DNA of 64,000 nucleotides from Microbacterium sp. Root61 (GTDB lineage: Bacteria; Actinomycetota; Actinomycetes; Actinomycetales; Microbacteriaceae): positions 2,539,760 to 2,603,759 of the forward strand of contig NZ_LMGU01000001.1 of NCBI RefSeq assembly GCF_001427525.1. Direction: 5' to 3'. Positions 52,802 to 63,300 of the stretch are shown in pieces. Positions within the stretch are counted from its first letter, which is position 1, and each line of letters begins with the position of its first letter. The notes below the pieces were generated by a model, which saw nothing but the letters and a program-made list of their open reading frames with translations, was not told the DNA's origin and did not search any database. Both the position numbers and the translations under genes were made by a program.

Positions 52802-53962
52802 ATGACCGATGCCGCTGCTCCTTTGGCTTCAGATCCCGCAACGGGAACGGATGCCGCGACGCCCGCCGTCGCACCGCAGGCCCCTGCTCCGCGGGCGCAT
52901 ATCTGGACGAGCGTGAGCAACCCGTTCGCCGTGGGCTTCTCGGTCACCCTGGGCGGCCTCGTCGCACTCGCGCTGGGGATCGCGTTCGGCAATCTGTCGA
53001 CCATCGTCATCTATGTCGTGTTCGCGCTCTTCGCCGCGCTCGGGCTGGACCCGATCGTCCGGTGGTTCGAGGCGCACAAGGTGGGTCGCGGCTGGGGCAT
53101 CGTGATCGTCTACTCGGTGTTCGCCCTGATCCTGGTCGGTGTCCTGACCCTGATCGTGCCGACGGTGGTACAACAGATCACCTCATTCATCAAGGACATT
53201 CCGGGGATCATCACGAACTTCGAGAAGTCCGACTTCTACGCATGGCTGAATGCGACGTTCAGCGACGTCGTCGGCGTTGCCGTCGACGAGATCCAGAAGT
53301 TCCTCTCGAACCCGGCCAACCTGGCGACCATCGGCGGCGGCGTCGTCAAGGTCGGCGTCGGCATCGCGACGACCATCTCCGGGCTGATCATCGTGCTCGT
53401 GCTGAGCCTGTACTTCCTGGCCGGCCTGCCGATGATGAAGGTGGCGTTCAACCGTCTCGCTCCCGCCCGCAGCCGCCCCGCCGTGGCCAGCATGACCGAG
53501 CAGATCACCGACTCCATCGGCGGCTACCTGATGGGCATGGTGATCCTGGCGTTCTGCAACTCGATCGTCGCGCTGATCCTGCACCTGGTGCTGGGACTCC
53601 CGTTCGCCGCGCTGATGTCGGTCGTCGCATTCCTGCTGACACTGATCCCGCTCGTCGGCTCGGTGCTGTACTGGATGGTCGCCACGGTGATCGCACTCTT
53701 CTCCAACCCGCTCGCCGCGCTGATCTTCGCGATCGCTTACCTGATCTACATGCAGCTCGAGGCCTACGTGCTCACGCCGAAGGTGATGAACCGCGCGATC
53801 TCGGTTCCCGGGTCGCTCGTGGTCATCGGCGCCCTGGTCGGCGGCACGCTGCTCGGACTGCTCGGCGCCCTCGTCGCGATCCCGGTCACGGCCTCGATCC
53901 TGCTGATCATCAAACAAGTGGTGATCCCGAAGCAGGATGCCAAGATCGTCCCGGAGGAGTAG
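52802..53962 (+). CDS. AI-2E family transporter
   Basis: This 386-residue membrane protein belongs to the AI-2 exporter/TqsA superfamily, whose members export small molecules or act as Na+/H+ antiporters. Eight hydrophobic segments are seen, with FAALGLDPIVRWFEAHKVGR after the second and the conserved region AFLLTLIPLVGSVLYWMVAT followed by QLEAYVLTPKVMNRAISVPG. The N-terminal 35 residues are Ala/Pro-rich and variable. The ATG at 52802 is chosen from its -10. The convergent lactonase gene ends 29 bp downstream. Substrate is unknown. Confidence 0.88.
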   Translation: MTDAAAPLASDPATGTDAATPAVAPQAPAPRAHIWTSVSNPFAVGFSVTLGGLVALALGIAFGNLSTIVIYVVFALFAALGLDPIVRWFEAHKVGRGWGIVIVYSVFALILVGVLTLIVPTVVQQITSFIKDIPGIITNFEKSDFYAWLNATFSDVVGVAVDEIQKFLSNPANLATIGGGVVKVGVGIATTISGLIIVLVLSLYFLAGLPMMKVAFNRLAPARSRPAVASMTEQITDSIGGYLMGMVILAFCNSIVALILHLVLGLPFAALMSVVAFLLTLIPLVGSVLYWMVATVIALFSNPLAALIFAIAYLIYMQLEAYVLTPKVMNRAISVPGSLVVIGALVGGTLLGLLGALVAIPVTASILLIIKQVVIPKQDAKIVPEE

Positions 53963-53991
53963 CGCGGCGCGTTCGTTCCGAACGCAGATGC

Positions 53992-55206
53992 CTACGCGCG
54001 TGCGGGGAGGATGCGGGTAGGCGACGGCGCCGCGGTGCGCGAGCGCACCCGGCCCGGAACGCCGGTGCGCGGGTCGATCGTGAGCGAGACGATCTCGTCC
54101 GAGAGCTGCCCCGCGACCAGTAGAGTGTCGCGCACCACGAGGTGGTGGCGCGGCCAGTTCACGCCTGCGTCGACGAGTGCCACCGGCTCGGTGCGCTCGC
54201 CCGCGCCGCGCACGCGCAGGGTGGCGATGGTGTTGCTGCCCCGCAGCGCCGCGTAGAGGTACTCGCCATCCGGCGAACGGGTGAGCTCCGCAGCGGCGTC
54301 GCCGTCGACCGAGATCCCGGATGCCGCGACTCCCCCGAGCAGGCTCCACCGGCCATCACGCCCGGCGCCGAGCGTGAACACCTCGAGGGAGTACTCCGTC
54401 ACCACGTGCAGGTGACCGCTCGGGTGCAGGACCATATGCCGCGGGCCCGTGCCGAAGGGTAGGACGACCTCGTGATCCAGGCGCAGCGCGGACGTCGTCG
54501 GGCGCCAGATCCGCACCAAGTCGAATCCGAGGTCGGTCGTCGCGATCCGGCCGTCGGGCAGGAACACGGCGGCATGTGCGCGCGAGACCCGGCCCGGATC
54601 GGTGGCTTCCTCTTCGGCCGGCTCCTCCTCATCGAGACCCTCGTCGTACCCCGGGACGAGGTGGGCGAACTCGTCGCCTGCGGCAGCGCGCAGTGAGCGG
54701 GCCGCGGCGGCGAGCTCGGCATCGACACCGGCGGGGCGTATGCCGACAGCGGCATCCACTCCGCTGAACGGGTCGACAGGCCCGGAATGCGGGTCCGTGG
54801 CAGGCGCAGCCAGCACCGGGGCCGAGGGTCGACCTGCGGCATCCAGCACCACGCGCACGACCCGACCATCGCCCCAGCAGCTGGCGATCAGCGAGCCGCC
54901 GTCCGGCGCGACGACGGCGTGACAGACCGCGGCCCCGGCCTCGACCGGGGCACCGAGCGGCACGAACGACGACTCTCCGGTGCGGCGATACGCGGCCACC
55001 GTGCCGGCCGCCTCGAGCGTCGCGTAGACGATGTCGAGGGTCGGATGCTGCGCCAGCCACGACGGCGACGCCGCGGTCACGGCATCGCCCGTGAACGAGA
55101 GCGCCCCACCCGCGGATCCGTCATCCGCGGCGCCGGCGACGAGCGTGCCGATCCCGTCGGCGTTGCCGCCCATGTCGGCGGTGTACCCGCCGAGCCAGAA
55201 CCGCAT
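53992..55206 (-). CDS. Lactonase-family beta-propeller protein (6-phosphogluconolactonase-like)
   Basis: The 404 residues form a seven-bladed propeller of the YbhE/Pgl family, which hydrolyses 6-phosphogluconolactone or related lactones. Start FWLGGYTADMGGNADGIGTL, PSWLAQHPTLDIVYATLEAA, ARAHAAVFLPDGRIATTDLG, GPRHMVLHPSGHLHVVTEYS and PRHHLVVRDTLLVAGQLSDE lie on successive blades. An acidic insertion (GYDEGLDEEEPAEEEATDPG, about 188-207) makes it longer than usual. The ATG shares one base with the purA stop, so it is translationally coupled to purA. Confidence 0.85.
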   Translation of the reverse strand: MRFWLGGYTADMGGNADGIGTLVAGAADDGSAGGALSFTGDAVTAASPSWLAQHPTLDIVYATLEAAGTVAAYRRTGESSFVPLGAPVEAGAAVCHAVVAPDGGSLIASCWGDGRVVRVVLDAAGRPSAPVLAAPATDPHSGPVDPFSGVDAAVGIRPAGVDAELAAAARSLRAAAGDEFAHLVPGYDEGLDEEEPAEEEATDPGRVSRAHAAVFLPDGRIATTDLGFDLVRIWRPTTSALRLDHEVVLPFGTGPRHMVLHPSGHLHVVTEYSLEVFTLGAGRDGRWSLLGGVAASGISVDGDAAAELTRSPDGEYLYAALRGSNTIATLRVRGAGERTEPVALVDAGVNWPRHHLVVRDTLLVAGQLSDEIVSLTIDPRTGVPGRVRSRTAAPSPTRILPARA

Positions 55207-56492
55207 CAGTCCACGAGGTCGTGGCGCACGATGACGGCATCGCGCGAGGCGCCCACGCCGATCACCGAGATGCGTGTGCCGCTCATGGCCTCGAGCGCCA
55301 GGACGTACTCCTGGGCCGCGAGCGGAAGGTCATCGAAGGTGCGCGCCGTGGAGATGTCCTCGCTCCACCCGGGGAAGTACTCCAGGATCGGCACGGCGTG
55401 GTGGAAGTCGGACTGGTTGACCGGCACCTCGTCGAACCGCTTGCCGTCCACGTCGTAGGCGACGCACACGGGGATCTCCTTGAGCCCGGTCAAGATGTCG
55501 AGCTTGGTGAGCACGAGGTCCGTGATGCCGTTGATGCGCGTGGCGTATCGGGTGATCGGAGCGTCGTACCAGCCGACGCGGCGGGGGCGCCCGGTGGTCG
55601 TGCCGAATTCGAAGCCGCGCGAGCGCAGCCAATCGCCCTGCTCGTCGAACAGCTCGGTCGGGAACGGGCCCGAGCCGACGCGGGTCGTGTAGGCCTTGAC
55701 GATGCCCACGATGCGGTCGAGCCGGTTGGGTCCGACGCCGGCACCGGTGGCCGCGCCACCGGCCGTCGCGGACGACGACGTGACGAACGGGTAGGTGCCG
55801 TGGTCGATGTCGAGCATCGTGGCCTGGCCGCCTTCGAATACGACGACCTCGCCACGGTCCAGGGCGTCGGTCAACAGCAGGGATGTGTCGCACACCATGC
55901 CCCGCAGGCGGTCCGCGTAGGAGAGGAGGTCGTCCACGATCTCATCGACGGTGATCGCACGGCGGTTGAAGACCTTCACCAGCAGGTGGTTCTTCTGGTC
56001 GAGGGCGCCCTCAACCTTCTGCCGCAGGATGTTCTCGTCGAACAGGTCCTGCATGCGGATGCCGACGCGGTTGATCTTGTCGGCGTACGCCGGACCGATG
56101 CCGCGACCTGTCGTGCCGATCATGCGCTTGCCGAGGAAGCGCTCGGTGACCTTGTCGAGCGTGCGGTGGTACTGCGTGATGATGTGCGCGTTCGCGCTCA
56201 CCTTCAGGCGGGAGGTGTCGACGCCGCGCGCGTTGAGCGCCTCGAGCTCGGCGAAGAGGACCTCGAGATCGACGACGACGCCGTTTCCGATGACGGGGAT
56301 GACGCCGGGCGACAGGATGCCGGAGGGCAGCAGGTGCAGGGCGTACTTCTCATCGCCGATGACGACGGTGTGGCCGGCGTTGTTGCCGCCGTTGAATTTG
56401 ACGACCCAGTCGGTGCGCTCACCGAGGAGGTCGGTCGCCTTGCCTTTGCCTTCATCTCCCCATTGCACACCGATGATGACGATTCCAGGCAT
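55206..56492 (-). CDS. purA: Adenylosuccinate synthetase
   Basis: PurA joins IMP and aspartate using GTP, the first step from IMP to AMP. The 428 residues carry [20 protein letters not shown] at the N-terminus, [49 protein letters not shown] and the GTP-binding [10 protein letters not shown]. The ATG at 56492 has GAGGAG upstream; a longer frame to 56531 lacks one. On the minus strand TACCGT at 56523-56518 is a plausible -10. It is followed by the coupled lactonase gene. Confidence 0.97.
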   Translation of the reverse strand: MPGIVIIGVQWGDEGKGKATDLLGERTDWVVKFNGGNNAGHTVVIGDEKYALHLLPSGILSPGVIPVIGNGVVVDLEVLFAELEALNARGVDTSRLKVSANAHIITQYHRTLDKVTERFLGKRMIGTTGRGIGPAYADKINRVGIRMQDLFDENILRQKVEGALDQKNHLLVKVFNRRAITVDEIVDDLLSYADRLRGMVCDTSLLLTDALDRGEVVVFEGGQATMLDIDHGTYPFVTSSSATAGGAATGAGVGPNRLDRIVGIVKAYTTRVGSGPFPTELFDEQGDWLRSRGFEFGTTTGRPRRVGWYDAPITRYATRINGITDLVLTKLDILTGLKEIPVCVAYDVDGKRFDEVPVNQSDFHHAVPILEYFPGWSEDISTARTFDDLPLAAQEYVLALEAMSGTRISVIGVGASRDAVIVRHDLVD

Positions 56493-56586
56493 GAAGACAC
56501 TCCTCGGGTGGGGTCCGACGGTACACCCCATCCTATCGGGGCGGGCGTGCCCTCCGGGATTCCGGGGATCAGCGCGTGTGCGCCGC

Positions 56587-56592
56587 TATGCT
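56587..56592 (+). promoter_or_regulatory. -10 box of Pr6Pr gene
   Basis: TATGCT lies 23 bases before the ATG at 56616. GAGGAG at 56604-56609 is a good ribosome binding site, so this gene is leadered. Confidence 0.5.
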
Positions 56593-56615
56593 GACCACGA
56601 CCTGAGGAGAACAGA

Positions 56616-57326
56616 ATGGCCTGGAGTTACGCCCGAGTGGCCGCGGCCGCGCTCACCTTCGCGGCGATCATCGCCCAACTGATCAGGACCACGGAACGCG
56701 CCCTCGAGGCGACCACTGACTACGCGAGCCACGTGCCGACCGTGGTCGCGAACTTCCTCAGCTATTTCACGATCCAGTCGAATCTGTTCACGGCGATACT
56801 GCTCGTCGTCGCGGCCGTGTGGGCATGGACGAAGGGCAAGGACGCCGAGACCGAGCCGCGCTGGCTCGCCATCCTGCTGGCGTGCCTGACCACCTACATG
56901 ATCGTGACCGGCATCGTCTACAACACCCTCCTGCGCAACGTGGTTCTGGACCAAGGCGTGACGGTGTGGTGGTCGAACGAGATCCTGCACGTCGTCATCC
57001 CGGTGTTCATGCTCGTCGATCTGTTCGTCGCACCGAAGCGTCGCCCGCTGCCGTGGAGCACGGTGGGGATCATCGCGATCTACCCGATCGTGTGGGCCGT
57101 CTACACGCTGCTGCGCGCCGACATGATCATCGCGCCGGCGTCGGGCAATCCGTGGTGGTACCCGTATCCCTTCCTCGACCCGCACCTGGTGCCGGGCGGC
57201 TACGTCGGCGTCGCCGGGTACATCGTCGGCATCGCGATCGCCATCGTCGGCGTCGGCCTGCTCGTCGTCTGGGTCGGCCGGTGGCGTGCACAGCGCCGCG
57301 TCGCTGTGGAGGCCGCCGTCAGCTGA
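56616..57326 (+). CDS. Pr6Pr-family membrane protein
   Basis: This 236-residue protein has six membrane segments with the conserved loop FLSYFTIQSNLFTAILLVVA and the LLRADMIIAPASGNPWWYPY and PFLDPHLVPGGYVGV region before the last segments. The name refers to the six-span fold; no activity is established. GAGGAG precedes the ATG at 56616. It is divergent from purA and convergent with the surface protein gene. Confidence 0.85.
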   Translation: MAWSYARVAAAALTFAAIIAQLIRTTERALEATTDYASHVPTVVANFLSYFTIQSNLFTAILLVVAAVWAWTKGKDAETEPRWLAILLACLTTYMIVTGIVYNTLLRNVVLDQGVTVWWSNEILHVVIPVFMLVDLFVAPKRRPLPWSTVGIIAIYPIVWAVYTLLRADMIIAPASGNPWWYPYPFLDPHLVPGGYVGVAGYIVGIAIAIVGVGLLVVWVGRWRAQRRVAVEAAVS

Positions 57327-57341
57327 CCCCCGCAACGCGAA

Positions 57342-57381
57342 CCGCCGCCGCACACCCTGGAGTGCACGGCGGCGGCTTTGC
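57342..57381. terminator. Bidirectional terminator
   Basis: CCGCCGCCG pairs with CGGCGGCGG. Outside it GCAA and TTGC-like bases extend the stem, and CTTTGCG follows. It lies between two convergent genes. Confidence 0.7.
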
Positions 57382-57393
57382 GCTCAGCCCAGA

Positions 57394-60300
57394 TCAGTCC
57401 TTGCGGCGGCGACGCATCACGAGCATCACGACGACCCCGGCGAGGATCAGCACCCCGGCCGTGCTCGCCGCGATGATCAGCGGCGTCGGATCGGAGCCCG
57501 TCGCCGGCAGCGGCGGATCGAAGCGGTTGTCGATGGAGACGGATGCCGCGGCATCCGCTCCGATCGTCACCACGGCGCTCGTCGGATCCGACTCGGATGC
57601 CGGTGTCATCGTCACCGCACTCGCGGTGCCCTTGTCGGACTCGCGCACGGTGCACTCGGCTCCGATCGGGAGATCCTCGTAACGCGCGGGCGCGGCGACC
57701 GTCAAGGGCCGGGTGGCGCCCTCCGGAATCTCGATCTCGTCGCCGTTCCACGTGCACGCCACCGACACCTGGAAGGTGTCGGACGTGTGCGCAGCCGCCG
57801 CGCCGCCGGAGACCGTCTTGGTGACGACGAGGTCGCCCACATCGAAGGTGTTGGTGACGGTCACCTCAGTGGCGCCCTCGACCACCTGGACCACGTCGAT
57901 CGGCTCGCCCTGGGCGTCGGTGATCGCGGTGCTGGTCGCGCCGCCCGAGTCGGTCTCGGTGAGGGTGCAATTCAGCCCCACCAGGAGCGGCTCATAGGTC
58001 GTCGTGTAGCCGTTGGCCTCATTCAGCTCACGCACCGCGCCGCCTGGGATGTCGACCGAACGACGGAAGGTCGTGGTGCAGTCCAAGGTGACCTCGAACG
58101 GTCCGGCGCCCCACAGATCGGCGCCCGCTCCGTCCCTGACCTTGGTGACGGTGATCGACCCTGCGTTGAAGGTGTTGGTGACCGTGACGGTGACGGTGGT
58201 GCTGTCACCGATGGTGACCGTCTCGGGTGAGACGACGCTCTCGTTCGCGCCGCCGGCGAACGTTTCGTGGACCGTGCAGGTCGCACCAGCGGCGATGTCG
58301 TCGATGGTCTTCGTCAGCGGGTTCTCCCCGCCCAGGGCCACGAAGCCCGACCACACGATGGTCGGCCCGCTGCCGGTGTCCAGCGTGCAGCTCACGTTGA
58401 GCAGGAACGGACCCGCTCCGAAGTCCGCCGCCGCGTCGCCGGTGACGGCCTTCTCGAGCGCGAGGGAGCCGGCACCGAAGGCGTTGGTCGCCTCGACCTC
58501 GACCTGCTGGCCATCCCGGATCACGACGTCGACCGAGTTGCCGTCGACGGCGTCGATCTGATCGCCATCGACCGACACGGTGAAGGACGAGGATGTCGCG
58601 CCCAGCGCGTCATCCTCCGTGATCGTGCAGGTGCTGCCGACCGGGATCCCGGCCATGGCCCACAGCTCATCGACCGTCAGGCTCTCCGCCATCGGGTTGT
58701 CGGCGTCGTATCCGTCCGCCCACACCTCGGAACCGCGGAACGTGCACGTCACGCTGAACGGGAACGGGCCGTACTCGATCGAGTTGCCCTCCTTGTCCTT
58801 GCCTGCCGCATCCACGATCTTGCGGATCGAGAGGTCCGAGACGTTGTAGATGTTCTCGATCGACACGACATCGATGGGGTCATCGGGACCGCCGACAGTG
58901 GCGGTGCCGATCTCTGTCGCCGTCTGGCCGAATTGGCCCTCCGTCGCCGTGCATTCCGCGCCGATGGGGAGCCCGTCGACGACGTGGGGGTCGGCACCCG
59001 GCCGGAGGATCACCACAGGTGGCAGACCCGCGATGGGCTGCCCGTCGACGGTGCACACCAGGCGCACAGGGAACAGCGCGGGGGCGAGCTCGGCCGCCGG
59101 GCCGGACACGATCTTCTCCAGGGAGATCGGACCGGTGGGGTACGAGATACCTGCGCGACGACCCTCGGTCGCGGGCACCGGAGTCCGCGTCAAGTCGGCC
59201 TGGATGGCTGCACCCCCCGTCGCCACAGTGTTGTAGGCGATCGGGTAGTTGGTGTCTGACCGATCGGTCGGCGTCGTTCGCGTCTGGTACTGCAGGTTCA
59301 GCGCCTCACCAGGCTGGAGTAGATCGCCGGCAGGCATCCGGATGACGAACATCAAGCTGCGGACGGATGCCGGGTCAGCGCCCGCCAGCGGCAGCCAGGA
59401 ACCCGGCGGGCACTGCGTGCCCAGCGGGTTCAGATTCGCGATACACGGAGTGGACGACGTCGAATAGAACGTCGTCAGCACCGCGCCCGGCGGGGTCGTC
59501 GGCGTGGGGATCAGCGCCACGCCGCCGACGAATGTCGGTTCCCATGCGCTTTCGCGGGGCAAGACAGCGATGAGGCCCTGGTCGCCGGGGATCGGGAGGT
59601 TGTCGATCGAGACCACGGTGTCCATCGGCAGGGTGCCCGCATTCGTGACCGTGAAGCGCCACGTCTCAGTGTCGCCCGGCAGTGTCACCGGGACGCACGG
59701 GTAGCGATAGAAGCCGTCGGCGGTCGCCGTGCCGTCGCACGTGTAGTTGTTCACGACGCTGAACACGTCCGGGACGCCGGTCAGCCCGTGCGGGGTGTCT
59801 GCCTTCACCGACTTGATCGTGCTCAGCGCCGGCACCGCGAGCGGCGACACGGTCGAGGTGTCGCTGCACGTGTCGAGCCTCTGATCGAGCGGGGCCGTCG
59901 TGCAGCCGTCGAACGGCTCTCCGCCAGTGATCACGGCCGTATTGACGACGTCCATGTCGGACGTGATGCCGGGACGCAGCATCAGCTGGATCGTGATCGT
60001 GTATGTCTGGCCGATGCCCAGCACGGTGCCCGGCGGTGGAGTGAACACGATGCGGGATGGCTGCTCGACGATCGTGAGGTCGTTCGGGTCCGTCGGCAGC
60101 GGGAGCCCGATCGTGGGATCCGGAGTCGGGCCGCTGAGCGCGAATGTGTACGGCGACACGCTCGGATCGCGGTCCGGGTCGAAGATCAGCTGCGGCCCTT
60201 CGGCATCCACCGGCAGCTCATCACTGAACACGGGGTTGGTGATGGGCCGCTCGCCCGTATTGGCAAACGTCATCGTGTAGGGAATCGCCACCCCGGGGCG

Positions 60301-63300
60301 CACGTCCCCGTTCGGCGTCTTGGTGACGCTGATGCTGTTCTGCCGGTGGAGATAGCGGTACTGCGCCTCCGCCTTGTCCTCGGCATCCAAAGGCGCACCG
60401 ATCGATACCTGGCTGGAGATCGCGAACCCGACGGTTTCGTTGTCGAACAGACCCGGGCCGGGCTGCCCGGGCGCGGCGACCTGATCACTGCGAGTGGTGG
60501 GCACCGGTCCGCCGGTGCGCAGCTCGGCGCGGCGCTGCACGAGCACGGGAATCTTCTGCAGCGGGTTGGCGGGATTCGACCAGCCGAACCCGCTCTCGCT
60601 CCAGAACTGGAACGAGATCTGGTGCACGTCGGCGGGAGCCGCGTTCATGAACGCGACGGCATCGGCGAGCGAGCCACCGAACGAACTGCATTGGTCTCCG
60701 GTCCCGCCGGTGACCACGACCTCGTCATCCACGACGGAGAAGGTACCGCCGGTGCGGTAGCAGCCCTGCACGCGAGTGATCGGCGTGGCGAGCGTGAAGC
60801 TCGGATCGACGCCGACCAGGTCGAAGGCGTTCCAGAATGCCTCGTCCGAGTCGCCGATGAGCATGGTGACCGCGCGGACCGTGCCTGAGGGCTGGCCCGT
60901 CAGGTTCATGATGATCGGCGAGTTGTCGGGCTCCTTCTGCTCGGCGGGCGTGAAGGACTTCGTCACGTCCATGTCGAACGTCGGTTCGGCCAGAACGAGC
61001 GTCGCAGAGCCGTTGTCGCACGAGTAGCGCGGCTCGTCGGCGCCGGTGCCCGGCGGCGGGCAGGTGCCCGGCGGGTCGACGTCGGCGACGATGCCCTGTG
61101 CGGTGTTCGTGACGGGAGAATCTGCCACCGTCACCAGTTCGCCTGTCACACGATTTCGCGCCATGAGCCGCAGTTGCAGCTCGACCACGCCCGCCGCGCC
61201 GGCATTGATGCGGCCCTCGTACCTGACCTGGAAACCGATCATGTCGCCGTGCCCGCTCGGAAGGCCGATCGGACGAAGTTCGAGGGCACTCTGCCGGTCG
61301 TACGTGACGACCGTGCCGTCTTCGAAATAGACGTCGACGAACGTTTTCGTCGGGTCAGCACCGGCCGGGTTGTCGATGCGCAGGAACCGGTTGAATTCCT
61401 GCGTGTCGAACACCGTGACGTTCGCTCCGGGAGCCGGATCGGTGATCCACAGGTTGTCGACCTTTGCCGGAGTCGTATTGCGCGTCGTGATGACGATGCG
61501 GCTCAGCGGGTACGCCGTGGGAGGAAGGCCGGCAGTCGCGGTCGGAATCGCCAGCGGACCGTCCAGCCAGCTCTTGTCGGTCGTGGTCGTGATCGGCACG
61601 TCGATGATGATCACGTCGTCTGCGTCGTTCGCGCTGATCGTGCCGCCGCCGGACGGGTATCCGGTCGCGTTGACGGTGTTACGGACGATGCCGTCCTGGC
61701 CGGCGAGGTTGTACTCGATGTCGCCGAGTGCCGGGGCTCCGTCCGAGCGACGCGTGTCGCGCACCTGCCACGTCAAGGTGATCGGGCGGTCGTTGCCGAT
61801 CGAGCGGGCGACGCCCGAGCCGACCGGCGGAGCAGCGGGATCACCGGCGGATGCCGCGGCACGGTTCGGGCTCTCGACGATCACGAGACGCACCCCGAGC
61901 GTCGAGGACTGCTCGGCGCCGGTGAGCGTGACTCCGGGGAACGTGCCGATGCACAGGGCCGGACACGGGTCGTTGGCGGCCTTGACCCACGCGGCACCGT
62001 TGTACAGCAGCACCTCGCGGACTTGGTCGTAGGCGATCAGCGGATCGGTCGCCGGGGTGATGGGCTGCACCCGCGTGAGGTTGAAGGCGTCGAAGACGCT
62101 CTGCGCGACGGGAGTGGTCTCCGGTGCCGCGACGTCGGTGATCTCGACGCGGTCGAGGCCCGAGTACCCGCCCGTCGACCAGCGCAGCACGGACGGGATG
62201 GTGTCACCGCTGCGCGCGATGACGGTCTTGATGCCGCCGGAGCTGGATGTGCCGAACGTCTTGTCGATGATGTCGCCGCCGCCGGGTGTCGGCGGAACCA
62301 ACTCGATCTCGGGGCAGCTGCCCTGGTCGGAGAGCGCGGCCGAGCCGCCCGGGACGCCGGGGGTGGATGCGGTGGCGCTGGACTGCGCGCAGTTGCCGAC
62401 GAAGGTGGAGGTGTCATCGGAGAACGGGGGGCCGGGGGTGTAGCGTCCGTCGTCGCGGAGCGCGACGGTGAAACTCGGTGACAGGTCGGTGCCCGGCGCG
62501 AAGCCGGTGTCGGAGCCCGTGTAGTCGTAGACGAAGCGGACGCCGCCCGCGACGTCCGAGATCGACGGGTCGACGGCTGCGGAGTAGATGGTCGGGCCGA
62601 CGATCGGGCCGGCGAGCGTTTTCCACGTGCCGTCAGTCGTGTCGTAGTACTCGATCGTCATTTCGGAGTCGGCCGGCACAGGTGTTTGCGTGATGGCGGT
62701 CAGATCGAACGCGTTCCACCAGGCATCCGAGCCCACCGGGTTTTCGGGATCCTGGATCACGATCTGCGAGGCGTGGCCCGTCGTGCCCGTCGGGGTCTCG
62801 GGCGGATTCGGTCGTTCGGTGAGGCCGCCGTTGAGGGTCACGGTCGCGATCTGACCCGGTACCGCCAGGATCGTGTCCGGCCGGATCTGCTTGCCGATGT
62901 ACGGCTCGATGATCTCGTCGTAGATATAGAGGTCGGCGTCGGCGGGGCTCTGCGCAGTAGCGCCGGCATTCGTGCCGACGGCGGCCACCTCGTTGTTGAC
63001 GGCGAGCGGCAGTCCGGCGAGGTCGGGGTCGGTGTCGACGGCGAAGGAGACGGCACTCTCGCCGCCCGGCTGGATGTCACCCTCGAACACGACCTCGAAC
63101 GACTCCACATCGGCCAGGTCACCGCTCGGGTCGGCCGGGGTGTCGCCGTCGTCGAACGGCACGGACTGCTCCGTACCGTCGGCGAAGTGGTAGATGACGG
63201 TTCCGGAGGTCGCTCCGGACGGGTAGGTGATGTCGTCCGTGAAGCCGCCGAAGGTATACGCGTCGGGGAATACCCCGGTGGACGGCTCGCGCAGGGCGAG

